This document shows positions 1-10,092 of a stretch of DNA of 64,000 nt, one piece after another. The translations under genes were made by a program, and so were the position numbers. This DNA comes from Sulfurospirillum sp. UBA12182 (lineage in GTDB: Bacteria > Campylobacterota > Campylobacteria > Campylobacterales > Sulfurospirillaceae): positions 1-64,000 of the forward strand of contig DLUF01000042.1 of NCBI GenBank assembly GCA_002742765.1, in the 5' to 3' direction. Below the pieces are notes generated by a model. The model had not been told where the DNA came from and searched no databases. It saw nothing but the letters and a program-made list of their open reading frames with translations. Each line of letters begins with the position of its first letter. The first letter of the stretch is position 1.

Positions 1-114
1 ACGACCGCTAGAAGGTATCTTGAGTTTTTAGTAGCTACAAATAAAGCTGAAGTCGATTCTTTATATGGTTCAGTAGGACGACCTGAGAGAAAATACAAAC
101 TCAAGCCATCCTAA
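1..114 (+). CDS. C-terminal end of a CitB/DpiA/DcuR-type response regulator (partial, starts before the window)
   Basis: Frame 1 reads TTARRYLEFLVATNKAEVDSLYGSVGRPERKYKLKPS*, resembling the C-terminus of DpiA/DcuR regulators (TARRYLEY...YGxVGRPxRRY); convergent with tctA. Confidence 0.7.
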   Translation, partial: TTARRYLEFLVATNKAEVDSLYGSVGRPERKYKLKPS

Positions 115-117
115 AAT

Positions 118-1623
118 CTATCTTTTTAATTGATATCTTCTGACAACCATCTTTGCTAGCATTGGAACAAAGAGGATAAAGATGGTTAAACTCCAAAGTA
201 TCCAGTTGACACTTCCTTGAAAGAAAATCCCAACTTCTCCACCACTCATTGCAAAAGCACGACGGAGATTATCTTCCATGATTTTGCCAAGAACAAAACC
301 TAAGATAACAGGAGCCATCGGATAATGTAATTTTCTTAAAAAATAGCCTAAAATTCCCAAAATAATCGTTAAGAAAAGAGCATATGTACTCATATTGACT
401 GAGTATACTCCGACAAATGCCAAAACAATAACTGATGGAACTAAAAGCCAATAAGGAATTTGTAAAATTTTTGTAAATACTCGTACCATAGGAAAGTTCA
501 TAATCAAAAGCATGATATTGCCTATGTACATAGAAGCGATAAGCCCCCAAACTAAAAGAGGTTGCTCTACGAAAAGCATCGGGCCTGGGTTGATGTTATA
601 AAGCATCAAAGCACCAAGAAGTACAGCTGTTGTACCACTACCTGGAACACCTAGTGTTAACATAGGGATTAATGCCCCACCAGAACATGCATTGTTCGCT
701 GATTCAGGCGCTGCTAATCCTCGCATATCACCTGTACCAAAAGTTTTATCCTTATCAGAGATTTTTTGAGCGATAGTATAAGAAACAGCACTTGCTATAG
801 AAGCACCAGTACCTGGTAAAACGCCCACTAAAAAACCAATAGCAGAAGAGCGAAGCATCGTCCATTTACATGTAAGCAACTCTTTAAGTGTGATATAAAT
901 TCTCGTAATCTTTGGCATCTCGAAGTCATCACTGCTATGATGCTCTAACATCAGCATAATCTCACTTACAGCAAAAAAACCAACTATAACAATCAAAAAT
1001 TCAAAACCATCATAAAGTTCTGCTTCTCCAAATGTAAAACGAAGAACTCCCGTTGTAGAATCAACTCCAACAACTCCAACGATAAGTCCAACAGTCAAAC
1101 CAATTAAACTCTTCACAGGATTTGTACCCATCAAAGCGGAGATGGTTGCAAAGGCAAATATCATAAGAACAAAGTACTCAGAAGGTCCAAAGTAGATAGC
1201 AACTTTTGCTAAAAGAGGAGCAAAGAAAGTAAGCCCTACTATGGCGATAGTTGCTCCTACAAAAGAAGCTACACCCGAGAGTGCTAGTGCTGGACCAGCT
1301 AATCCTTTTTGAGCCATAGGATAGCCATCTAAACAAGTAAAAACTGCTCCTGCATCACCTGGAACATTGAGCAAAATACTTGAAATCCTACCACCAAATT
1401 CTGCACCATAATATATCCCTGCCAACATAATTAAAGAGGATTCTACAGGTAACCCTAAAGTATAACAGATAGGAAGTAAAATAGCCACACCATTTATCGG
1501 GCCAAGCCCTGGTAATGCTCCAAAAAGTGTTCCTAAAAGCGTTCCAAGAAAAATCAAAAAAAGATGAGTAGGAGTCAAAGCAACACTAAATCCAGTAGCT
1601 AGTGAAGAGAGTATTTCCATCAT
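118..1623 (-). CDS. tctA: Tripartite tricarboxylate transporter large membrane subunit TctA
   Basis: 501 aa with GALPGLGPINGVAILLPI and GVLPGTGASIAS motifs typical of TctA. Confidence 0.93.
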   Translation of the reverse strand: MMEILSSLATGFSVALTPTHLFLIFLGTLLGTLFGALPGLGPINGVAILLPICYTLGLPVESSLIMLAGIYYGAEFGGRISSILLNVPGDAGAVFTCLDGYPMAQKGLAGPALALSGVASFVGATIAIVGLTFFAPLLAKVAIYFGPSEYFVLMIFAFATISALMGTNPVKSLIGLTVGLIVGVVGVDSTTGVLRFTFGEAELYDGFEFLIVIVGFFAVSEIMLMLEHHSSDDFEMPKITRIYITLKELLTCKWTMLRSSAIGFLVGVLPGTGASIASAVSYTIAQKISDKDKTFGTGDMRGLAAPESANNACSGGALIPMLTLGVPGSGTTAVLLGALMLYNINPGPMLFVEQPLLVWGLIASMYIGNIMLLIMNFPMVRVFTKILQIPYWLLVPSVIVLAFVGVYSVNMSTYALFLTIILGILGYFLRKLHYPMAPVILGFVLGKIMEDNLRRAFAMSGGEVGIFFQGSVNWILWSLTIFILFVPMLAKMVVRRYQLKR

Positions 1624-1624
1624 G

Positions 1625-2071
1625 TTAAGCTCCTAAAAAAGGTTTGAAGATAGCTCCCATAGGAAGTGGTACTTCCAAAAGAAAACTAAAAATAATATAC
1701 ACACTCAAACTCACCCCAATAGCAGAACCGATAGCTTGGGTTGTTGTTCCTTTAAAAATCTTTGATATAAAAAATACCAATAGCAAAGTAGCAACGATAA
1801 AGCCTAGAAAATCAAAACTTAACTGATATAAGAAAAGTAAAACAACGATAATCACTGTTTTTATAGACGTAGAAAAATCAGGAAATTTTGCCGCAGAAGG
1901 CTTTAGTATCACAAACAAAGATAACACAGTAAGAACAGCACCTAAACCTATGGGGAAAGCGGAAGGACCTAGCGGGTCATAAGCAAAGGGGACCTCTAAA
2001 GAGAGCCCCCCATAAAGCACATAAACTCCTAAAAGTAATAAAAATACTCCAAAGAGTCTATCAACTATCAT
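1625..2071 (-). CDS. tctB: Tripartite tricarboxylate transporter small membrane subunit TctB
   Basis: Small 4-TM protein between tctA and tctC; DPLGPSAFPIGLG motif. Confidence 0.85.
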   Translation of the reverse strand: MIVDRLFGVFLLLLGVYVLYGGLSLEVPFAYDPLGPSAFPIGLGAVLTVLSLFVILKPSAAKFPDFSTSIKTVIIVVLLFLYQLSFDFLGFIVATLLLVFFISKIFKGTTTQAIGSAIGVSLSVYIIFSFLLEVPLPMGAIFKPFLGA

Positions 2072-3048
2072 TTTAACAACCCTGCCTCTTTGGCTAATTC
2101 TTTAAATCTCTTCTCTTCTTTTTGCATAAACTCATGATATGGCTTACCTATCATAGTAAATGGATATAATCCTCTTGCTTCTCTTTCTTGTTTAAACTCA
2201 GGAGTTTCTGCTAAAGCTTTGATCTTATTTACCCAGTAATCATACTCTTCATCACTCACTTTAGGTCCTAAGTAAAAACCTCTCCAAATCGTCCAAACAG
2301 CATCAAAACCTTGTTCTTTTGCAGTTGGGATATGTGACATTTGACCAGGTAATCTCTCTTCAGATAAAAGAGCTAGAACTTTAAACTTGCCAGATGAAAT
2401 TTGACCTGAGAACTCTGCGATATCACCTGGATAAATTTGGATATGATTTCCCATAAGAGCTGTTAAAGCTTCACCACCGCCTTCAAAAGCAACATATTTC
2501 ATATCTTTAGGATTAATTCCTGCTAATTTCGCGATGATAGCAGCTTTGAACCAATCTTGAGAACCAATTGAACCACCAGAACCAAGTACAAAACCTTTAG
2601 GATTTGCTTTTAAGTCTGCTACGAGTTCATTGAGGTTATTCCACTTTGCGTCAGCTTTGACGATAACCGCACCATAATCAGCACCAAGAGCAGCTAACCA
2701 TCTCACAGAATCAACACTATATTTTGCACCAAATTTTCCTTGAGCGATGTTTAATGCTGAACCTGTACTTGCGGCTACTATCATGTTTGCATCATCTGGC
2801 TTTTGACCTATAACATGGTTATAAGCAACAGCACCTACACCACCTGGCATAAAGTTTACTATCATAGGTTTGTCCAACAGTTTTGAAGCTGTAAGGGAGT
2901 TAGAAACTAATCTACATGTAAGGTCAAATCCTCCTCCTGGCTTTGCAGGGGCTAAACACAGAGGTTTATTTGGTTCAAAAGCGTGTACATTGCTTCCTAA
3001 AACTACCAAAGCAGCACAACTTGCTACGAAATGTAACATTTTACTCAT
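2068..3048 (-). CDS. tctC: Tripartite tricarboxylate transporter periplasmic binding protein TctC (Bug family)
   Basis: Signal peptide, APAKPGGGFDLTCRLV motif; overlaps tctB by 4 nt. Confidence 0.9.
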   Translation of the reverse strand: MSKMLHFVASCAALVVLGSNVHAFEPNKPLCLAPAKPGGGFDLTCRLVSNSLTASKLLDKPMIVNFMPGGVGAVAYNHVIGQKPDDANMIVAASTGSALNIAQGKFGAKYSVDSVRWLAALGADYGAVIVKADAKWNNLNELVADLKANPKGFVLGSGGSIGSQDWFKAAIIAKLAGINPKDMKYVAFEGGGEALTALMGNHIQIYPGDIAEFSGQISSGKFKVLALLSEERLPGQMSHIPTAKEQGFDAVWTIWRGFYLGPKVSDEEYDYWVNKIKALAETPEFKQEREARGLYPFTMIGKPYHEFMQKEEKRFKELAKEAGLLK

Positions 3049-3154
3049 AAAAACTCCTTTAGAAAATTTTGTTTAGAAACATCGTAACACTTTGAAGTCT
3101 TTGAATCAAGAAAAAAGATATAAGATGTTTTTATGCTATTGAGTGAATTTTGTG

Positions 3155-3178
3155 CATAAAGTGCAACGTTACTTTATG
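3155..3178. promoter_or_regulatory. Inverted repeat CATAAAGT-N8-ACTTTATG, candidate operator upstream of tctC
   Basis: Perfect 8-bp inverted repeat in the tctC/MFS intergenic region. Confidence 0.4.
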
Positions 3179-3208
3179 TATCAGTTAGAGGTAAAAAAGT
3201 ATTTTTTT

Positions 3209-4354
3209 TTAATTTTTATTGACTTTTAGAGCAAAAAAGAGAGTAGATAAAATTATAAAAGAGAGTAACAAGATAAAAACATGCCAACCCAGATACTCAA
3301 AGAAAACACCAGGTGCAAAAGTTCCAACAGCACCACCTGCATAGTAAAAAGAGAGATATAAGCCATTTGAGATTGCACGTCTTTCATGAGCAAGCTTACT
3401 TATAAGCCCAGAAGCAACAGCATGGATGATAAAAAAACCTGCACACAAGACAAACATAGCAACGAACATTACACTATAACTGCTGATATGAAACATTTGT
3501 AAACCCAAAGTGTATATAACTATCCCAGCTATGATAGCTCTTTGTTCCGTTTTAAAAAATCCTATTAGCTTCAAGACTCTCATAGAAATCACAAAACCGA
3601 TTATATAACCAGCATACATCAAACCGACTTTTGAAAATCCCATTTGAGAACTTATGTTTTGAAGTTGGAAAGGTAAAAAGTTTAAAACTGCTTGAAATAC
3701 AAAGAAGATAAAGAACATCATCAAATAGATATTTAAAAATGTCTTTACATGTAAAACTTCTAAAATCTGTTTTAACTTCGGTTTTACGAAATCAACTCTC
3801 GCCTCTTCTTGGATATAACTTAAAAGCCAAAATACTACAATGAGAGAAAATCCCAAAAAGATAAAAAATGCTCTCCAGCCAAAGATATCACTAGATAATC
3901 CAGAGAGTAATCTTCCTATAAATCCTCCAAAAATAGTCGCAGCTATATAATATCCCATCGCTTGTTGTACATGCTCTTTAGGCGTTATAAATGAGATATA
4001 ACTCATAAGTGAAGTTAAAATCGCAGGGATCAGAAGACCTTGCAATCCTCGAATACTAAGTAAGATAAAATAGCTATCACTATACGCAAAAGCTAATTCT
4101 AAAACTCCTAAAATCAAAACTGCTATACGTAAAAAACGCTTCAGTGAAAAACTTTCTAAGATATATCCATAAAGTATGGGGGCAAAGCCAAGTGGAAGCA
4201 TGATAGCAGTTGTGAAGATAACTGCTTGAAGCCTAGAGAGTGAAAACTCTGTTTCAAAGAGTGGTTGTATAGGCTGTACAGCATAAAGCGTGCACAATGT
4301 CAAAATCGTACACGCATAAATAATGATTAAATTAAAAGAGTTTGTACTTCGCAA
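3209..4354 (-). CDS. MFS transporter (YnfM-like)
   Basis: 381 aa, 12-TM hydrophobic pattern, MFS-type loops. Confidence 0.8.
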   Translation of the reverse strand: MRSTNSFNLIIIYACTILTLCTLYAVQPIQPLFETEFSLSRLQAVIFTTAIMLPLGFAPILYGYILESFSLKRFLRIAVLILGVLELAFAYSDSYFILLSIRGLQGLLIPAILTSLMSYISFITPKEHVQQAMGYYIAATIFGGFIGRLLSGLSSDIFGWRAFFIFLGFSLIVVFWLLSYIQEEARVDFVKPKLKQILEVLHVKTFLNIYLMMFFIFFVFQAVLNFLPFQLQNISSQMGFSKVGLMYAGYIIGFVISMRVLKLIGFFKTEQRAIIAGIVIYTLGLQMFHISSYSVMFVAMFVLCAGFFIIHAVASGLISKLAHERRAISNGLYLSFYYAGGAVGTFAPGVFFEYLGWHVFILLLSFIILSTLFFALKVNKN

Positions 4355-4357
4355 TTT

Positions 4358-4807
4358 TTATTTGTAGTTATCTATCTGGAAATCCCAGAAAAATTCTATC
4401 CATTCGGTTGCTTCACGTGCTGAAAAATCTGGACGTAGTAGTGCCTTTTCTTTATAAAATACCGAAGCCACTTTCAAATCAAGATGAGGATACTTCTGAT
4501 TCAAAACTCTTTTTATCTCTATCATCGTCTCTCCACTATCTATGATATCATCAACGATGATAACTCTAGTTGCACGAGAGAGATCAGGGATATTAAAGAT
4601 GTTGATAGTATCTAACTTTCTTGTTTCTTCATAGTGAATAGAGTTGATAGAGTACAAGTCTCTCATCTCTAAAGCCTCAGATAAAAAATGTCCTAGTGTC
4701 ATGCCACCTCTTGCAATTGCTAAGATTACATCAGGGTTGTATGGTTTAATCTCTTTTGCAAGCATATTTACATCACATTTAAACTCATCATAACTATAAA
4801 AACGCAC
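4358..4807 (-). CDS. Phosphoribosyltransferase (xanthine/hypoxanthine-guanine type)
   Basis: PRPP motif VIIVDDIIDSGETM; next to a purine permease. Confidence 0.88.
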   Translation of the reverse strand: MRFYSYDEFKCDVNMLAKEIKPYNPDVILAIARGGMTLGHFLSEALEMRDLYSINSIHYEETRKLDTINIFNIPDLSRATRVIIVDDIIDSGETMIEIKRVLNQKYPHLDLKVASVFYKEKALLRPDFSAREATEWIEFFWDFQIDNYK

Positions 4808-4825
4808 TTATTTCCTTTACATGTA

Positions 4826-4850
4826 AAGGAGGTTTTACCCTCCTTTTTAT
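4826..4850 (-). terminator. Hairpin AAAGGAGG-loop-CCTCCTTT downstream of the permease gene
   Basis: Stem with flanking A/T runs directly after the permease stop codon on the - strand. Confidence 0.55.
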
Positions 4851-4851
4851 T

Positions 4852-6132
4852 TTAATGAACGATAAAAGCTATTAAAGAAACAACAGCTAAAGTAATAATT
4901 CCTATATTGATATCTTTTGTCTCTCTTTTAAGAAGTTTGAGAATCAAAAATGCAACAAATCCAAAAGCCAAACCATTAGTAATCGAATAGGTAAGTGGCA
5001 TCATAATAACAATCAAAAATGTCGCCACAGAGATAGAGATATCTTTAAAATTGATATTAGAAAGTTCACTAAACATCAAAACACCGACCATCACTAAAAC
5101 TGGATAGATAGCATTTGCAGGGATTGCTTTAAACAGTGGCATCATAAATAGGGTCAAAATGAAAAATCCTCCTGTCGCAACCGCAGTAAGTCCTGTTCTT
5201 CCACCCTCTTCAACGCCAGCAGCACTTTCGATAAAAGCTGTAGTAGTTGAAGTTCCTAAAAGTGTACCAGCAACTGTAGCAGCAGCGTCAACTTCAAGTG
5301 TTTTTTGTAATTCTTTAGAGTCATCTTTAAAGATTCCCGCACGAAAACCAACACCTGTTAATGTTCCAAGAGAATCAAACATATCGGTAATCAAAAAGGT
5401 TATGATAACAGGAAGTAAAGCTAAAGTTAGAGCAGAAGTGATATCAAGTTGAAGTGCTATCGGAGCGATAGAACTTGGCATAGAGAAAAACTCTGTTGGA
5501 TAAGGAGCCAAACCACTCACCCAAGCGATAACAGATGTTACTAAAACTGCCAAGATAAATGCACCTTTGATTTTCCAAGCAAAAAAACCAAAAACTAAAA
5601 CCAGACCCAAAACACCAAGAAGAACGCTTGCATTACTAAAATCACCAAGTCCAACAAGTACAGCAGGATTATCCACTACCATACCCATCTCTTTTAGTCC
5701 TATAAATGCGATGAAAGCACCGATACCCGCACTAATAGCACGACGCAAATCATGTGGAACACTTTGCATTATCCAAACACGAAATTTCGTAAAAGAAAGA
5801 GCTAGAAAAAGAATACCTGAGATAAAAACTATTCCAAGAGCTGTTTGCCAAGGAATTTTCATCCCTAAAACTAAGCCAAATGTAAAATAAGCATTAAGAC
5901 CCATTCCTACTGACATAGCAATCGGTGTATTTGCCCAAAGACCGTTTAAGACAGTTGAAAAAATGGTTATCAAAGCAGTAGCAGTTACTAAAGCTCCAAA
6001 ATCCATACCTGTTTTACTCATGATGATAGCATTCACAGGAACGATATACATCATCGTTAAAAATGTTGTAAAACCAGCGGTAATCTCCATTTTCACATCA
6101 CTACCGTGTTCTTTCAGTTTAAAAAAACCCAA
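4852..6132 (-). CDS. NCS2 family purine permease (AdeP/PbuG-like)
   Basis: 426 aa; MEITAGFTTFLTMMYIVPVNA and DMFDSLGTLTGVG motifs. Confidence 0.9.
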   Translation of the reverse strand: MGFFKLKEHGSDVKMEITAGFTTFLTMMYIVPVNAIIMSKTGMDFGALVTATALITIFSTVLNGLWANTPIAMSVGMGLNAYFTFGLVLGMKIPWQTALGIVFISGILFLALSFTKFRVWIMQSVPHDLRRAISAGIGAFIAFIGLKEMGMVVDNPAVLVGLGDFSNASVLLGVLGLVLVFGFFAWKIKGAFILAVLVTSVIAWVSGLAPYPTEFFSMPSSIAPIALQLDITSALTLALLPVIITFLITDMFDSLGTLTGVGFRAGIFKDDSKELQKTLEVDAAATVAGTLLGTSTTTAFIESAAGVEEGGRTGLTAVATGGFFILTLFMMPLFKAIPANAIYPVLVMVGVLMFSELSNINFKDISISVATFLIVIMMPLTYSITNGLAFGFVAFLILKLLKRETKDINIGIITLAVVSLIAFIVH

Positions 6133-6152
6133 GATATCTCCTTTGTGGAATT

Positions 6153-7217
6153 TTAATTATAAACTTTTATTTCATTATATAGACTATCACGCTCTACTGG
6201 TATAAAACCACTCGTTGTGATTAAATCTAAAAAATCTTTTAGCTTAAGTCCTGCTGCACTTTTTGCTCCAGCTGCTGATTGGATTGCTTCTTTTTCGATA
6301 GTCCCATCAAGGTCATCTGCTCCAAACTCTTGAGCAACCAAAGCTAAATTTATCGTAGAAGTTGCCCAGTAAGCCTTGATATGCGCAAAATTGTCTAACA
6401 TCAAACGACTGATTGCCATAGTTTTTAAAATCTCAGTTGAACTTAAAAAATTCTCAACTTTAAGATAGTTGTTATCTCTTTGATACACAAGAGGGATAAA
6501 AGCATTAAATCCACCTGTTTCATCTTGTAAATCTCTGAGTCTAAGCATGTGGTCAATTCTATGTTTGCGCTCTTCTACGTGCCCAAAAAGCATAGTAGCA
6601 TTTGATTCTTTTCCTCTTTGATGCCAAAGTTTATGGATGTAAAGCCAATCAGTTGAGCTTACTTTGCCTTTACAAACATACTCTCTTATCTTTTCATCAA
6701 AGATTTCAGCACCACCACCTGGCATAGAATCCACACCATAAGTGACCATTTTATCTATTACCTCGTCCCAACTTAATCCATACTCTTTAGCTAAAAAGTT
6801 GATTTCAGCAGCAGTCAAAGCCTTTACATGTAAAGATGGATAAGCCTCTTTTATCTTTTTAAAAATTTCCAAATACCACTGTAAACCTGTATGAGGGTTA
6901 TGAGCTGAAACTATATGTACTTCTTTAATACCATTTTCATATGATTTGCTGACAATTTCAAGTATTTCTTCATGACTCATTGTATATGGGTTTGGATTTT
7001 TTCTGTTTGCACTAAACGCACAAAACTTACAGATATCTTTGCAAATGTTAGTTGGATTTATATGTCTGTTTATGTTAAAAAAGGATTTTTTACCGTGTAG
7101 CTGTTGACGCTTTTTATCTGCATACCTTCCTAAAGTAAAAAGATCAAGCTCATAAAGAGCTAAGCCGTCTTCATAACTCAGGCGTTCACCTGCATCTAAT
7201 TTATCAAGTAAATCCAT
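6153..7217 (-). CDS. mqnE: Aminofutalosine synthase MqnE (radical SAM)
   Basis: CKDICKFCAFS cluster motif; full length and motif order of MqnE. Confidence 0.88.
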   Translation of the reverse strand: MDLLDKLDAGERLSYEDGLALYELDLFTLGRYADKKRQQLHGKKSFFNINRHINPTNICKDICKFCAFSANRKNPNPYTMSHEEILEIVSKSYENGIKEVHIVSAHNPHTGLQWYLEIFKKIKEAYPSLHVKALTAAEINFLAKEYGLSWDEVIDKMVTYGVDSMPGGGAEIFDEKIREYVCKGKVSSTDWLYIHKLWHQRGKESNATMLFGHVEERKHRIDHMLRLRDLQDETGGFNAFIPLVYQRDNNYLKVENFLSSTEILKTMAISRLMLDNFAHIKAYWATSTINLALVAQEFGADDLDGTIEKEAIQSAAGAKSAAGLKLKDFLDLITTSGFIPVERDSLYNEIKVYN

Positions 7218-7276
7218 AATTCTCTTTTTTGAAAGTTTTAAAACGGTATTTTACCTAAAAAAAATTACAAGATAAT

Positions 7277-7302
7277 AAAAGAGGAGTAAAGCCCCTCTTT
7301 TT
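7277..7302 (-). terminator. Terminator hairpin between trpB and mqnE
   Basis: AAAAGAGG...CCTCTTTT hairpin just after the trpB stop codon. Confidence 0.55.
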
Positions 7303-7309
7303 CAATTTT

Positions 7310-8527
7310 TTAGTATTTTTCGGGTGGAAAATTTTCAACAACAAAGTCGATATCTTTGTCGCCTCTTCCACTTAAATTCACCAAAATAGACTCATAAGGC
7401 TTTTGACGAGCCAACTTCATCGCAAACGCCACAGCATGAGAACTTTCAAGTGCTGGGATAATGCCTTCATGACGAGAAAGTGCATAAAAAGCTTCTATCG
7501 TCTCTTCATCACTAGCCGTTCCAACGTTTGTTCTTTGAACGCTATTTAGATATGCATGTTCTGGTCCAACTGAAGGATAATCAAGCCCACTTGCTATCGA
7601 GTGAACAGCCGCAGGAGTACCATCTGCATTTTGTAGCATAATGGAGTTAAACCCATGAAGAACACCCTCACTTCCATAACTCAAACTTGCAGCATGTTCC
7701 CCTAGCTTTGTACCTTTGCCAAGAGGCTCAACCCCATAAATCTCACATGGGTCTTCGATAAAAGCTGAAAATAATCCCATCGCATTGCTTCCTCCACCCA
7801 CACAAGCTACTAAATTATCAGGCAGATTTCCTGTCATCTCTAAAAACTGTTCACGTGCTTCAAAGCCAACAACACTTTGAAAATCTCTTACCATTTTTGG
7901 GAAGGGGTGTGGTCCAACAACAGAACCGATAGCATAGATAGAGTTTACTGGATCTTTTAAATACGCTTCAAAAGCGCTATCTACCGCTTCTTTAAGTGTC
8001 TTTGCTCCAAAGCCCACTGGAATAACCTTTGCACCCAAAATTCGCATACGAGTTACATTTGGATGCTCTTTTGCGATATCAACTTCTCCCATATGTATCT
8101 CACACTCTAAACCAAAATACGCAGCAGCAGTTGCAAGTGCTACACCATGCTGTCCTGCTCCTGTTTCAGCGATAAGTTTCTTTTTGCCCAAGTATTTTGC
8201 TAAAAGTGCTTCACCCATACAGTGGTTGAGTTTATGCGCACCCGTATGGTTTAGGTCTTCACGCTTAAGATAGATCCTAGCCCCACCTACAAACTCTGTT
8301 AAATTTTTAGCATAATAAACTGGTGTAGGACGGCCTTGATAATGTTTTCTTATGTCTCTTAACTCTCTGATAAAATTATGAGAATTTCCTATCGTAAGAT
8401 AAGCTTGTTCTATACTTTTGAATTGTTCGATTAACTCTGGTGGCAAAAAAGCACCACCAAATCTACCAAAATACCCTTTTTCATCGGGGAACTGATTCAA
8501 ATAAGGCTTCTTTAATTCCATAAACAT
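7310..8527 (-). CDS. trpB: Tryptophan synthase beta chain
   Basis: [44 protein letters not shown] motifs. Confidence 0.92.
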   Translation of the reverse strand: MFMELKKPYLNQFPDEKGYFGRFGGAFLPPELIEQFKSIEQAYLTIGNSHNFIRELRDIRKHYQGRPTPVYYAKNLTEFVGGARIYLKREDLNHTGAHKLNHCMGEALLAKYLGKKKLIAETGAGQHGVALATAAAYFGLECEIHMGEVDIAKEHPNVTRMRILGAKVIPVGFGAKTLKEAVDSAFEAYLKDPVNSIYAIGSVVGPHPFPKMVRDFQSVVGFEAREQFLEMTGNLPDNLVACVGGGSNAMGLFSAFIEDPCEIYGVEPLGKGTKLGEHAASLSYGSEGVLHGFNSIMLQNADGTPAAVHSIASGLDYPSVGPEHAYLNSVQRTNVGTASDEETIEAFYALSRHEGIIPALESSHAVAFAMKLARQKPYESILVNLSGRGDKDIDFVVENFPPEKY

Positions 8528-8548
8528 CCTTTTTGTAAAATTTTCTTT

Positions 8549-10000
8549 TTATAAATCCAAAGGCTCTTTTTTAAAAGCTAAAGCCAAAGCTTCACAGATT
8601 TGTTTGTACTCTTCATAAAACTCTATATATTCGCTTTCTAATTCACTTTTGGCAACATCTCCTAAAGATCTTTTTTCTTGCCATTTGTCTAACTCTGTGT
8701 GTGTATTTTTCAAGATATACTCTTGTGTTTTAATTCTAACTTCTACTTGTTTAAAAGCCTCTAATAAATCTCGTTTTGCAAACTCTAATCTATCTTTATC
8801 TAAATTTTTTTTCTCTTCATATCCTAGATTTTGTATATCTATTTCAACTTTTTCGATAGCATTGAGTAACTCTCTTCTTCTTTGTTGCAAGTGAAGCATC
8901 TCATCTTCGCTTCTATGTACGATTTGCAAAGCTTTTTTTACTCTTTGGGTACTCTTAGCAATCTCTAATTTTTTATGAGAAATTTTTGATTGTAGGAGTT
9001 CTAGCTTTTTTAAAACACTCAAAATATGCTGAAAATTATAAATCTTGCCTGTTTTGCTCATCAAAGGTTGTCTTTTAAGAGTCATTTTCTTGTTTGAATT
9101 AACCACACTCTCCGAATAAGATTTTAAAAAATTAATCGCTTTTGTGTTTACATGTAAAGTCTCTTTTAAAAGATGTTTAGCGCACTCTTCGAGGATCTTT
9201 GGTAGAAATTTATCGTATGCAACCTTCGCATACTCCAAAGCATCTCTCTCATCAATAAAAGTGAAAGAATTCAAGATAAGATTGTTTATAAGCTGCAAAA
9301 ATTTTGATGGATAATTCGCATAAAAAAGCTTTTTGTTTTCATTAAAAAAGACAAATCCTTGTTTAAAAAGAGGCTCAAGACGTTTGCTAAGTACTTCCCA
9401 AAAGTTATTTGTGAATTTTTTATCCATAACGATAAAACTCTTTGCATACAAGAACTCCTCTTTCTCCTCAAAGATAAATTTTTTCACAAAAATTCTTTCA
9501 TTTAAAAAAACAACTATATCTCTTTTTTTTAGTTCAAAAACCAATGCTATCTGTTCACGCAAGATCTCTTTGGGAGTTTTTTCACTTAAAGCTAGCATCG
9601 CTAACTCAAATCTCCCTCTTGCATTTTTATCAAACATAAACAGAGAATCTTTTAAAACATCTTCTTCAAAATCTTTTTTGAAACCTATCAACTCTTGTCT
9701 TAAAGCATGGATTTGCCTATCTTGTCCCTCATTGATAGCTCCATTATCAAAATACTTCACAATCTTTAAACGCTCCTCATCTTCATAGATGAAAACTCTT
9801 TGATAAATAGCGTGAAAAAAATCTTGTAAAGCAACTTTAATAAGCTGTGCCCTACTAGCACCAGCACTTGAGGGGATAGAAGCGATATAGCGTTGCAAAG
9901 CACTTACTCTTTTTGAGTTAAAATCAGTAGCATATAAAGAGTAGTCATAGTTTTCACACATGTACTCTAAAACAGTTAAATATATGTCATCTTTTTGCAT
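8549..10000 (-). CDS. Conserved hypothetical protein with C-terminal coiled-coil
   Basis: Intact 483 aa ORF; Lys/Glu-rich heptad-like C-terminal half. Confidence 0.7.
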   Translation of the reverse strand: MQKDDIYLTVLEYMCENYDYSLYATDFNSKRVSALQRYIASIPSSAGASRAQLIKVALQDFFHAIYQRVFIYEDEERLKIVKYFDNGAINEGQDRQIHALRQELIGFKKDFEEDVLKDSLFMFDKNARGRFELAMLALSEKTPKEILREQIALVFELKKRDIVVFLNERIFVKKFIFEEKEEFLYAKSFIVMDKKFTNNFWEVLSKRLEPLFKQGFVFFNENKKLFYANYPSKFLQLINNLILNSFTFIDERDALEYAKVAYDKFLPKILEECAKHLLKETLHVNTKAINFLKSYSESVVNSNKKMTLKRQPLMSKTGKIYNFQHILSVLKKLELLQSKISHKKLEIAKSTQRVKKALQIVHRSEDEMLHLQQRRRELLNAIEKVEIDIQNLGYEEKKNLDKDRLEFAKRDLLEAFKQVEVRIKTQEYILKNTHTELDKWQEKRSLGDVAKSELESEYIEFYEEYKQICEALALAFKKEPLDL

Positions 10001-10092
10001 TTGCTATCCACTTTAACCCACATGGAGTAATTTTGTACAAACATTTTATCAAATATTTTAGTATTATAACAAGCAGAGTAAAAAGGATTACG

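Noticed and set aside
269-550. 93 aa - strand ORF inside tctA
   Set aside because: Overlaps a clear tctA frame and has no recognisable domain; spurious out-of-frame ORF. The same applies to other antisense or internal ORFs in the track (e.g. 5159-5452, 9333-9788, 10497-10982, 55799-56081).
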